DNA from: Methanospirillum stamsii
Lineage (GTDB): Archaea; Halobacteriota; Methanomicrobia; Methanomicrobiales; Methanospirillaceae
Length of the DNA stretch: 64,000 nt
Assembly: GCF_046244385.1 (NCBI RefSeq)
Contig: NZ_CP176366.1
Span: forward strand, 2,790,001 to 2,854,000
Direction of reading: 5' to 3'
Below are positions 50,207-58,579 of the stretch, piece after piece (the stretch's first letter is position 1; each line of letters begins with the position of its first letter). The notes beneath the pieces are model-generated. The model had not been told where the DNA came from, made no database searches, and worked only from the letters and a program-made list of their open reading frames with translations. Position numbers and translations under genes: made by a program.

Positions 50207-50634
50207 ACCCAACCGTCTTTTCATCGGTTCTCGACCTGCTCCGGGAGAATGCAGACCTGCAGGCTCTCCTGGGTGGTCCGTATGTGTACCGGGCTCACGG
50301 GGTGCAGCCTGCTCATATTCCTAGCGTCACCCTGCTTGAAAACAACGAGAGCAGCAAACTCCGGGCCGGATACAACATTCACCGGAACCGGGACAACTCA
50401 CCGACCCTGCAGGTGGACATCTGGATCGATACCAACCAGGAGGATCCACCATGCACCGGTGAGGATGCTGACCTCATTGCTGAACAGATAGACGAAATCC
50501 TATTCGCTCCGGGTGCTGTTACCGGAACGTATGGGTGGACCAGAAACAGCAGCACAACCCAGAACGATTCCGATATCGGCGGGATTCACATTGCCCGGCG
50601 GTATTCGTTCGCGTACGTAGTAAACGATTCATAA
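50203..50634 (+). CDS. Tail terminator/completion protein
   Basis: Protein of 143 residues: VFSSVLDLLRENADLQALLG, TLQVDIWIDTNQEDP, EDADLIAEQIDEIL and ARRYSFAYVVN. The order fits tail terminator proteins (gpU/DUF3168-like), which cap the finished tail tube. ATGA coupling. Confidence 0.7.
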   Translation: MNPTVFSSVLDLLRENADLQALLGGPYVYRAHGVQPAHIPSVTLLENNESSKLRAGYNIHRNRDNSPTLQVDIWIDTNQEDPPCTGEDADLIAEQIDEILFAPGAVTGTYGWTRNSSTTQNDSDIGGIHIARRYSFAYVVNDS

Positions 50635-50643
50635 GGAGGAAAA

Positions 50644-51423
50644 ATGACAACTGTCGCAGATTTTGGCGAATACACCGGAGCAATGGGGACCATCACCGTT
50701 GGTGGCGTTCCTCTTGCGGACGTGCAGTATGACGTAAAATGGGAGAGAGCAACCGTGAGTCATTCTCGGGGCGGGAAACATTCGGACATCAACATTCCGG
50801 GCAAACTCTCTGTGACCACGAAGATCACAAAAGCTCTCGTGTACGGAGACATTGAGAAAACCCTCGGGTATTCCCTGACCGATACCCCGATTACAGGGAC
50901 TGCAGAGACTCTGCTTGCATCTTCTCACGTCCTCGATGGCACGGATAATTACGAGGATATGACCGATGACACTATCGCAACCGCTTCACGGATCCGGTAT
51001 ACTCTGCAGACCAATGCAATCACAACCGGAGGAACCATCACAATTATCGGTGAGGACAAGGATGAGAACCCGATGGAAGAACTCATCGAGGTCGAACCCT
51101 CTGCAATCGGTACTACTTGGACCTCAACCAAGGTATTTAAGAAAGTCTTTGGGCATGTGCTCCGGGGGATGGACTCAACCAGCGACCTCGGGACGTTTGC
51201 CGTGGCATCAATTGCAGGTTCTTCTACCTATACCGTAGGAGATCCGAAAATATTCGATCTTGTCGGCACCCTGACCAAAGGAGGTCACACGATTGTCATC
51301 ACTCAGCCTGACTGCTGGTTCAAGGCCGGTGGAATCGCCTGGGAAGATGCAGGCAAAATAATTGACGTTGAGGGCGATGTCGAGATGAGAGATCCTGATA
51401 CCCTGTCTGTGAGTGTGACATGA
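50644..51423 (+). CDS. Major tail tube protein
   Basis: Protein of 259 residues. AMGTITVGGVPLADVQYDVK, HSRGGKHSDINIPGKLSVTT and GIAWEDAGKIIDVEGDVEMR flank an inserted beta domain (about 90-200). A good AGGAGG ribosome site at 50634-50640 suits high expression. A tube protein of a long non-contractile tail. Confidence 0.75.
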   Translation: MTTVADFGEYTGAMGTITVGGVPLADVQYDVKWERATVSHSRGGKHSDINIPGKLSVTTKITKALVYGDIEKTLGYSLTDTPITGTAETLLASSHVLDGTDNYEDMTDDTIATASRIRYTLQTNAITTGGTITIIGEDKDENPMEELIEVEPSAIGTTWTSTKVFKKVFGHVLRGMDSTSDLGTFAVASIAGSSTYTVGDPKIFDLVGTLTKGGHTIVITQPDCWFKAGGIAWEDAGKIIDVEGDVEMRDPDTLSVSVT

Positions 51424-51884
51424 GCCGGACCATCGACCCGAAAGAGGCAGCGGTGATGCTCAAAGAGCATCAATCCAATTTTGACCGGATACGAGCAGCA
51501 GAAACCGCTGATACGTACCGATGGCAGAATGAGATCGCGATGCTCGAACGCCGGGTCAAAGACTGCTATGAGGATGTGGATCTCGGGAACGGGGATAAAA
51601 TCGCTGTTCGGACAGCACTGTCAGAGGAAGAGATGCAGGAGATGGGGGCTCTCGAACTCCGGAAGGCAGAACTCGAAAAAGGCAACCCGGAGATGTCTGA
51701 TATCACTTATCGACAGCTCGAGCTCATGACCGCTAATCCCTTTCTGACTGCAGACTGGTTCAGGGACAATAAAGATAAATGGCCGGTGGATGTCGCTCTT
51801 CAGGTCCTGGCAGCATTCCTGGAACATCAAATCAGCAAACGAATCAACCGGGTGAAAGACCTCCAGTCCTTTCGGACAGAGTAA
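51420..51884 (+). CDS. Tail assembly chaperone (G-type)
   Basis: Protein of 154 residues, acidic and helical (VDLGNGDKIAVRTALSEEEM, LELMTANPFLTADWFRDNKD). Position between tube and tape-measure genes identifies the tail chaperone. A second frame overlapping its end lacks a start codon and is the expected frameshift extension. Confidence 0.75.
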   Translation: MSRTIDPKEAAVMLKEHQSNFDRIRAAETADTYRWQNEIAMLERRVKDCYEDVDLGNGDKIAVRTALSEEEMQEMGALELRKAELEKGNPEMSDITYRQLELMTANPFLTADWFRDNKDKWPVDVALQVLAAFLEHQISKRINRVKDLQSFRTE

Positions 51885-52047
51885 ACAGGGCCAGAACTAC
51901 GGGGACTTTCTCCGGTACCTCGGAATTCTCGACCCTCGGGAATATGCAAACCTTCCGGCAGACATCCGGCTGTTCTGGAAGTCCTGGTATAATCAGAAGA
52001 TGAAATCCATGCACGAAAAAGAGCAGGCACAGAAACGGAGGCGGTAA
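51856..52047 (+). CDS. Frameshift extension of the tail assembly chaperone (GT-type)
   Basis: Frame open from 51856 to TAA 52045, encoding QNYGDFLRYLGILDPREYAN, LPADIRLFWKSWYN and a basic tail. No usable start lies before 51998, so it must be read by shifting from the upstream frame by +1 or -2 within 51856-51884. TCC-TTT-C at about 51867 permits Phe-tRNA slippage from TTT to TTC. Mu-type phages use -2 shifts at this position. Confidence 0.7.
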   Translation, partial: KTSSPFGQSKQGQNYGDFLRYLGILDPREYANLPADIRLFWKSWYNQKMKSMHEKEQAQKRRR

Positions 52048-52050
52048 ACT

Positions 52051-54693
52051 ATGGGATTGTTAGGATCCTTAGGGTCCGTCGCCTATGATATTCTTTGTAA
52101 CGACAAAACCGGGGACGGATCGAAAAAATCTCAGGCCAATCTCATGGCAGTCGGAGCGGCGTTTACCGGGGTCGGGGTCGCCTCCAAACTCATGGTCGAT
52201 GATGTCAACCGGTCGTTTCTTGATTTCGATGAGGCAATGACTGCCGTTGAAGCTCTTGGGGGCACATCTGAAGAAGAGTTCAACCGGATGAAAGATGCAG
52301 CACTCGAACTTTCTTCTCAGGTGCCTATCTCTGCAACATCAGTTGCAGATGCTATGTATTCCATGATATCAGTCGGATACGATTTCGATACCATGATGAA
52401 CACCATCCCAGAGGCTACAAAACTAGCAGTCGGCGGAAATATGGAGCTTAAAGATTCCGTTGACGCGGTCATTAACGTATTTGGGGCATATGGGGAAGGC
52501 GTTTATTCCGCTGCAGATGTGACCAATATTCTCGCTAAGGCTGTCGGTGTCGGTAAGTGGGAACTAGGCGATTTCACAAGCGAAATAATGCGAAACATCG
52601 GGGCAGGCGCCAACCTCGGAATTTCATTTAATGAACTGGCAGCGGCGAACGTGCTTTTACAAAACCGGTTCACCAGTGCGGAAGTAGCTGGAACATCCAT
52701 GAATGCCATGCTGACCCGGCTTGTAAATCCCTCTGTTATTCAGAAACTTGAGGAAATGGGGGTTCACGTCAAGGACAACGAGGGGAACTTTGTAGGTCTT
52801 GAATCGGTGCTGAATCAGTTGGATGATGCTCTTTCCAGTACTGGCGGGAATGTTGACCGGATGAGTGCCCTCCAGGAGATATTCGGACAGGAAGGCGTTA
52901 AGGCCGCAATGGCGCTACTCGATGAAAAAGACAAACTCGGAGAGTTATCTGGACAAATGAACGACGCTTCCTTCAAAAACGAAGCATTCAACACAGTAGT
53001 CGAGTCAACCGGGTCAAAACTGGAGATTGCGACTAACAAGATGGATGCTGCGAAAATTGCCCTTGGGGAAGGCATGGCACCGGCAACGGAGATTGCAGCT
53101 GATGCTATGGGAGGATTAGCAAACGCTCTGAAAGAGTTGCCTGAACCGTTACAAGGAGTGGCCGGTATGGCCCTCTATGCCGCTCAGGGGTTCGCGGTTC
53201 TTGGTCCGGCTCTCATGGGACTGGCAGCTCTGAAAAGCCTTGGACTGGGTGCAGTATTCGCCGGAATCGCTCAAGGGCTTGCAGGGCTCGGGTCAACCAT
53301 TGCCGGACTATCCGGGACCCTGGTATCCGGATTAACAGCAGCGTTCTCATCCGCCATTGTTGCAGTAGGGGCCGGTGTTGCCCTTGGTTTGGCAGGTGTC
53401 TGGATACTCCTCGAAACCGGAGTCCTTGACTGGATATCCGGAATCGGGCGGCTCGTTGAACAGTCAGATCTTGGAAACATGATTATGCGTATTCTCAAGG
53501 TGGTCCTGGCTCCGATTGGGGCAATAGGAAACCTGATTATTGACATCGTGTCCGGCCAATGGGATTTGTCGGTAATCGCAGAGGATATGGCCGCTCCGTT
53601 CCGTGACGCGGTGGGCATCATCGGTGAGACGGTAGGAGGATTAGCCGACGGGTTATCATCTGCATTTTCCAGCATCACCTCAGCGATCACATCCGGACTT
53701 GGGGGTCTGCCTGGTGCAGTATCGGGGATTCTATCCGGGATACCTGGGACCATCTCCGGGATATTCTCCGGTCTTACATCAACCATCGGATCTGCTCTTT
53801 CCGGAATTCCAAACGCAATCAAAGCCGCTTTTACCGGTATCGGGGGTATTGTCAGTGCAGCAGTTGGAGAGGCGGCAAGTGCCATTACCGAAGCCTTCGG
53901 TGGCGTAGTTGAAGGAATCGCTGAAGCACTCGCAACCGTTCCGGATGTCATTGCAGATGCCTTCTCCGGAGTGGGGGATTTAATCGGGTCGGTATTTGCT
54001 GAAATTCCGGCCATAGTCGGGGACATCTTTTCCGGGCTCTCCGGAGTGATAGGATCAGCTCTGTCCGATGTATCCGGGACTATCGCATCAGCATTCTCCG
54101 GAGTAACATCAGCGGTCGAGTCAGCCCTCTCCGGAGTTCCGGGGGCATTGACTAGCTCTTTTGGCACTATCACATCTGCATTCTCTGCACTCGGGGGAAG
54201 TGTGCAACAGGCATTTACCGCACTGTTCACAGGCATTTCAGACTTTATTGTTACGATGGGTCAGGGATTCATCGCAGCGGGTTACAATATCATCATGTAT
54301 ATTGTCCAGGGTATGCAGTCTGCTGCCGGTGCAATTGCATCAACCATTGGCAACATATTCAACATCATCGGTCAGTTTATCCCGCATTCTCCGGCAGAGA
54401 CCGGACCATTATCTCAACTACCGAACTTCGGGGCATACTTTGTTGACCCGCTCCTGGCAACCGTTCCGGCCGTGCAGGCTGCCTCTCTCCAGGTTGCTGA
54501 GGCTGCTGCTGCTCCGGTTGCTCAACCGGCCAGTATATCAGGCGGTACACAGATCGGATACCAGGACAACTCTGCACCGATTGATATCGGCAGCATCACC
54601 GCCAGTAAGGACTATTCTATCACTGATATCATGGCCGAAATTGCAACGATGCAGGCACAGAAACGGGCACAGCGGGGGGTGACGTCCGGATGA
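52051..54693 (+). CDS. Tape measure protein
   Basis: Protein of 880 residues. The N-terminal TMP region has SFLDFDEAMTAVEALGGTSE, ISATSVADAMYSMISVGYDF and NRFTSAEVAGTSMNAMLTRL. Hydrophobic segments lie at about 385-480 and a degenerate repeat (GIPGTISGIFSGL, ALSGIPNAI, AFSGV) at about 535-735. An FNIIGQFIPHSPAETGPLSQ motif near the end is the usual TMP tail. Sets tail length, here that of a long tail. Confidence 0.9.
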   Translation: MGLLGSLGSVAYDILCNDKTGDGSKKSQANLMAVGAAFTGVGVASKLMVDDVNRSFLDFDEAMTAVEALGGTSEEEFNRMKDAALELSSQVPISATSVADAMYSMISVGYDFDTMMNTIPEATKLAVGGNMELKDSVDAVINVFGAYGEGVYSAADVTNILAKAVGVGKWELGDFTSEIMRNIGAGANLGISFNELAAANVLLQNRFTSAEVAGTSMNAMLTRLVNPSVIQKLEEMGVHVKDNEGNFVGLESVLNQLDDALSSTGGNVDRMSALQEIFGQEGVKAAMALLDEKDKLGELSGQMNDASFKNEAFNTVVESTGSKLEIATNKMDAAKIALGEGMAPATEIAADAMGGLANALKELPEPLQGVAGMALYAAQGFAVLGPALMGLAALKSLGLGAVFAGIAQGLAGLGSTIAGLSGTLVSGLTAAFSSAIVAVGAGVALGLAGVWILLETGVLDWISGIGRLVEQSDLGNMIMRILKVVLAPIGAIGNLIIDIVSGQWDLSVIAEDMAAPFRDAVGIIGETVGGLADGLSSAFSSITSAITSGLGGLPGAVSGILSGIPGTISGIFSGLTSTIGSALSGIPNAIKAAFTGIGGIVSAAVGEAASAITEAFGGVVEGIAEALATVPDVIADAFSGVGDLIGSVFAEIPAIVGDIFSGLSGVIGSALSDVSGTIASAFSGVTSAVESALSGVPGALTSSFGTITSAFSALGGSVQQAFTALFTGISDFIVTMGQGFIAAGYNIIMYIVQGMQSAAGAIASTIGNIFNIIGQFIPHSPAETGPLSQLPNFGAYFVDPLLATVPAVQAASLQVAEAAAAPVAQPASISGGTQIGYQDNSAPIDIGSITASKDYSITDIMAEIATMQAQKRAQRGVTSG

Positions 54694-55010
54694 CCGTTAC
54701 ATTCGACAGTCTGACTCTCAAAGAGCCGGATGTAAAACCACAGCCGAAACCTCAGGTAAACGAGACCGAACTCGTGTCCGGGAAAACCAAACTCACCGTA
54801 TCATCGACAGTGAAAAAATCCTGGCAGATTTCATGCATCACAGAGTCATTGGCGGAATACTCCGCTCTATTAGCAAAATTAACGGTGGTTGGTTCTCTGG
54901 TCATCAACGGAGCAACCAATACAAAATGTGTGATAAAATCGTGGAGAGAGAAGGAGATGAACCCGAGCACTAAGGAAATCACTATGCAATTTGTGCAGGA
55001 CACAACATGA
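54690..55010 (+). CDS. Tail protein, small
   Basis: Protein of 106 residues: TFDSLTLKEPDVKPQPKPQV, KTKLTVSSTVKKSWQISCIT, SLVINGATNTKCVIKSWREK. Beta-rich; a distal tail or hub accessory by position. ATGA coupled to the tape measure gene. Confidence 0.6.
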   Translation: MTVTFDSLTLKEPDVKPQPKPQVNETELVSGKTKLTVSSTVKKSWQISCITESLAEYSALLAKLTVVGSLVINGATNTKCVIKSWREKEMNPSTKEITMQFVQDTT

Positions 55011-55126
55011 CCGAAGAAGCCAAATCCGGATTTAAGGAGGTAGAGGTTGAGATGATAATCAGAGACAAAGACGGAAAAATAAAGAGCATCGACAACGAGG
55101 TGACAAAACTTGGCAAAAATCGCTGA
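55007..55126 (+). CDS. Small tail-region protein
   Basis: Protein of 39 residues: KEVEVEMIIRDKDGKIKSID. AAGGAGG lies inside it, serving the next gene. ATGA upstream overlap and overlap with the next start. Confidence 0.5.
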   Translation: MTEEAKSGFKEVEVEMIIRDKDGKIKSIDNEVTKLGKNR

Positions 55127-55472
55127 TACCGGACTTATCAGAGCTGCAAAACTCCTGGGAGGAGTGGACTCAGTAACACCGTTTACGAAGATAGCAGTAG
55201 GCACCGGGACCGATGCAGAATCGGCAGCACATACAGCACTTATCACAGAGGTAGGAGAACAGAGTTGCACACCAACGTACGAAGCGACTAACAAATGTGT
55301 GTGGACTGCAACAATCACCGGGTTTGCGTCCTCATATTCGCTGGCAGAGGTCGCAGTATTGTCAGCGGATGAATGTTTGCTGCTCCGGCATCTCTGGTCA
55401 GTGGTCCGGGGTGTTGATCCGGGGGATTCAGTGACAGTGACAGTAAAAGTGACAACAGGAGAAGCAACATGA
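55110..55472 (+). CDS. Tail-tip-associated protein
   Basis: Protein of 120 residues from TTG 55110, overlapping the previous gene by 17 bases. FTKIAVGTGTDAESAAHTAL, CVWTATITGFASSYSLAEVA and LLRHLWSVVRGVDPGDSVTV are typical of phage tail-tip/fibre accessory proteins. Confidence 0.62.
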   Translation: MAKIADTGLIRAAKLLGGVDSVTPFTKIAVGTGTDAESAAHTALITEVGEQSCTPTYEATNKCVWTATITGFASSYSLAEVAVLSADECLLLRHLWSVVRGVDPGDSVTVTVKVTTGEAT

Positions 55473-55849
55473 GTCTTCAAAAAATAGTGACAAAGGTAGT
55501 TGACAATCAGACCGTTCAGGAATCAGCCAGCCTCGACCTAGCAAACTCGACAGCAATCGGACCAACCAGCACAGATACTCTGATTAACCTGGCTATCGAA
55601 TGCACGGTAACGTATGCATCCGGAGCAACAGCAGGATGTACTGTCAAATTATTTGCCAGTTACGACGGGACGAACTACGATACTGATCCATATGACCAGT
55701 TTGATATGCCGTTCACCGCGAACACTACCAAGTCGCAAACGTTCGCTGTCAATCCGGCACCGAAGTTCTTGAAAGTCGGGGTTACGAATCTGGACACTGC
55801 ACAGGATATTACAGCGTTTTCTGCCTGGGCACACACACAGGCCGCGTGA
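55469..55849 (+). CDS. Hypothetical tail protein
   Basis: Protein of 126 residues, beta-rich and Thr-rich: VDNQTVQESASLDLANSTAI, CTVKLFASYDGTNYDTDPYD. Looks like a small virion beta-sandwich. ATGA coupled. Confidence 0.6.
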   Translation: MSLQKIVTKVVDNQTVQESASLDLANSTAIGPTSTDTLINLAIECTVTYASGATAGCTVKLFASYDGTNYDTDPYDQFDMPFTANTTKSQTFAVNPAPKFLKVGVTNLDTAQDITAFSAWAHTQAA

Positions 55850-55861
55850 GGTTAGTACCTC

Positions 55862-58579
55862 ATGCCTCTCAATTATTCCCGGTGGAAACACCGGATTACT
55901 TTTTCTTTATCACCTGTCACAACCGTAAATGACCGGTGGGTTTCATTATTGTTACCCTGGCGGATAGGAATCAATCCGGATTATTCTGACATCCGGTTTA
56001 CTGACACGAAAGGAAATTCACTGGATTACAATATTGCCTCGAAAACTGACCGGATAACAGCGACAGTCAAAATCGAGATACCAATTGCAGGAATACGGCT
56101 CATCCATCTTTATTCCGGCAACAGTCAGGCAGAGAGCGAGTCAACTGCTGCAGGAACCGAAGATGCTAATCCGGTCCTGACTGCAGTCTCCGGGACGATG
56201 AATCCGGGGTACTCAGGAGTGTGGACTCTCCGGCAGGGAGGGAGGTTAAATCAACAGAAATATGCTCGGAGTTTTGGGACCGGACCATATCCGGAATGGA
56301 AATACAAAACCCTGATCCAGATCACCAATCCAGTCAGCCAGGCAAACTATCAGCACAAACTTACGCTGAAATGGCATCCGGGGATGAGGTCGGATTTCCG
56401 GGATATCCGGTTTGCCCAGTTCAACGGGAAAAGGTGTGATTATTGGATAGAATCTTATACCTCCCGTACCTCTGCAGTTGTTTGGATCGAAGTCCCTACT
56501 GCTGGTCAACGATGGTTGAATTTGTTTTATGGGAATGGGAGAGCGGGTTCAGAATCATCAGGTGCAAATACATTTGATTTTTTTGATGATTTCACAGGTA
56601 GTAATATTGACACGTCAAAATGGACTGCAACATCAGGTGTGTCCGTATCCTCTGGAATATGTACAATTACTCGGGGGGCCAGTGCAGCCTATATCTATGG
56701 CAAAACAGATTTTGGGGCAGGGTATAATTTACGATACAAAGTAAAATATGGAGCATCTGGCACCCTGTGGTCTGGTCATGAAAGTAGTGCAGCAACTACC
56801 AGCAATGCCTTGATGGATGAACTGGACGCAACATACTGTTACCCGGGTTCAGGTACAACGAGCGGGCAAACTGCTCATAGTGTCAGTATGTCCGCAGCGT
56901 ACAGGATCATAGAGATTACTAGAACGGGAGGGGGTTCAAACGCAACGCAATTTAGCATCGACGGAGTTCAAAAGGTTAATTCGGCACCATATGCGTCAGT
57001 ATCCAACCGCCATCCCGTATTCCATGCGTATGGATCCGGTGCAGTGATCTATGTTGATTTTGTAGCAATCCGGAAATATGCAGCCACTGAACCGACTCTC
57101 AATCTTATTTCCCATCAACCAAACTCTACCCGGATAACCCCATACGAAACCATCGGAACACAACAGACCGGCGGCAACACCTACATCATGGATCCAATCG
57201 AGGCAACCCTCTCCCTCTCTGGGTCCATGGGTGCAACGATTCTCCAGCCCCTGGTATCGGCAGGGCTTGATCTCACTCCATCTGCACCAATCACGATATT
57301 ATTCCCGCTCATCGAAGCCGACCTCTCATTATCCGGGTCAGTCGTCACGAAAAACTATATCCCGCTCGATACCTTGGACCTAACCCAGATCAGCGTATCC
57401 AAAGCGGTGACTGATGATATTTGGGCCATGAATGCAACAATCGACGGGTATACCGAACTTAACACTGATGTTTTGCGACATGCAACATTTTCAACAACTG
57501 ACCATCTGGGTGTCACCCAATCCATATTCGCCGGAATACTCCCGAAAGGATCATACACCATCAAGGATGCAGCAAACAAGACAGTCATATCCGGATACGA
57601 TTATGCTTGGTATCTTGCAAGACAGCAGGTACAGTCAACATACCAGCACAATGTTGCATCTGTCAACCCGGCAGATATCATCACCGGACTCCTCGGAGGC
57701 GACGATTGGGAAGAAACGACTGGTATCATGCCATACAAGATCAACCAGGTCACAGCATGGGGCGATACGCTCAACAACAAGGTGTTTGATTTTGCTATTG
57801 GCACAACCAAAAAACAGGCTATAGAGAAGATCTGTGCCTATTGCCGGTTTGTATTCCTCGTTAAATGGATTGTAGTTGAAGGGATTGCAACCGCTGCAGC
57901 ATATTTCATCAGTGAAGACGATATCGACACAGAACTCGATTTACCTACTCCAGTGACGTTTACGTATCCGGATCCATACCTAGCAGACTCAATCAAACCC
58001 GTGGTCCGGGGTGATGAGCGATACAACCGGGTGACGGTTATCGGCCGAAACAACGCCGGCGGGGTGTTTTTCTGCACCGTTGAGAGTCCTGCTGTTACAG
58101 CCGGAGACGAACTTCCGATTGAAAAAATTGAGAACTCTGGGTCATGGACCACACAGGAACAGGTGAACGCTCGGGCACAGGAACTGTTTGAATACTATTC
58201 AGAGACTGCATACACATTTACCGCAAAGGCAATTGACCGAATGGATCTCGAACTGTTACAGAAAATAAAAATAACTGGATACACAGGTGTCTCTGAAAAC
58301 TGGATGAGAATAACGCGAATAAAAAAGACCGTTCGGGCAACAAAAGACGGGGTTGAAAAAACAGTTGATATTGAATTCACTGAGAATGTAAAATGGTCCG
58401 CTCTCCGGAGGATGTACCGGTATTCGTCCGACGATATGACTAGCGAAGTCGAAACCATTGTTGATGATAAAATCGCTCAAATTCCTGGGATGCAGGTTGG
58501 AACATGCACAGCGATTGACGGTCAGGCCGGGACCGTGGTTTTGGAGTCCGGTGAGATCGTAACGACAAGGGTGGTCTGA
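55862..58579 (+). CDS. Tail tip/receptor-binding protein with two DUF2341 domains
   Basis: Protein of 905 residues. Two DUF2341 beta-sandwich domains: RWKHRITFSLSPVTTVNDRW with LIHLYSGNSQAES, and EWKYKTLIQITNPVSQ with WLNLFYGNGRAGSES; the latter leads into a concanavalin-like region (DFFDDFTGSNIDTSKWTATS, about 238-415). The C-terminal part (about 500-905) is a tail-hub-like domain (ATFSTTDHLGVTQSIFAGIL, VVRGDERYNRVTVIGRNNAG). Carbohydrate-type domains suggest cell-surface binding. Confidence 0.75.
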   Translation: MPLNYSRWKHRITFSLSPVTTVNDRWVSLLLPWRIGINPDYSDIRFTDTKGNSLDYNIASKTDRITATVKIEIPIAGIRLIHLYSGNSQAESESTAAGTEDANPVLTAVSGTMNPGYSGVWTLRQGGRLNQQKYARSFGTGPYPEWKYKTLIQITNPVSQANYQHKLTLKWHPGMRSDFRDIRFAQFNGKRCDYWIESYTSRTSAVVWIEVPTAGQRWLNLFYGNGRAGSESSGANTFDFFDDFTGSNIDTSKWTATSGVSVSSGICTITRGASAAYIYGKTDFGAGYNLRYKVKYGASGTLWSGHESSAATTSNALMDELDATYCYPGSGTTSGQTAHSVSMSAAYRIIEITRTGGGSNATQFSIDGVQKVNSAPYASVSNRHPVFHAYGSGAVIYVDFVAIRKYAATEPTLNLISHQPNSTRITPYETIGTQQTGGNTYIMDPIEATLSLSGSMGATILQPLVSAGLDLTPSAPITILFPLIEADLSLSGSVVTKNYIPLDTLDLTQISVSKAVTDDIWAMNATIDGYTELNTDVLRHATFSTTDHLGVTQSIFAGILPKGSYTIKDAANKTVISGYDYAWYLARQQVQSTYQHNVASVNPADIITGLLGGDDWEETTGIMPYKINQVTAWGDTLNNKVFDFAIGTTKKQAIEKICAYCRFVFLVKWIVVEGIATAAAYFISEDDIDTELDLPTPVTFTYPDPYLADSIKPVVRGDERYNRVTVIGRNNAGGVFFCTVESPAVTAGDELPIEKIENSGSWTTQEQVNARAQELFEYYSETAYTFTAKAIDRMDLELLQKIKITGYTGVSENWMRITRIKKTVRATKDGVEKTVDIEFTENVKWSALRRMYRYSSDDMTSEVETIVDDKIAQIPGMQVGTCTAIDGQAGTVVLESGEIVTTRVV

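Noticed and set aside
53271..54236. Long reverse-strand open frame of 321 codons inside the tape measure gene
   Set aside because: Its Pro/Ala/Ser-rich composition mirrors the repetitive forward gene, which has clear family motifs; it is a shadow frame.
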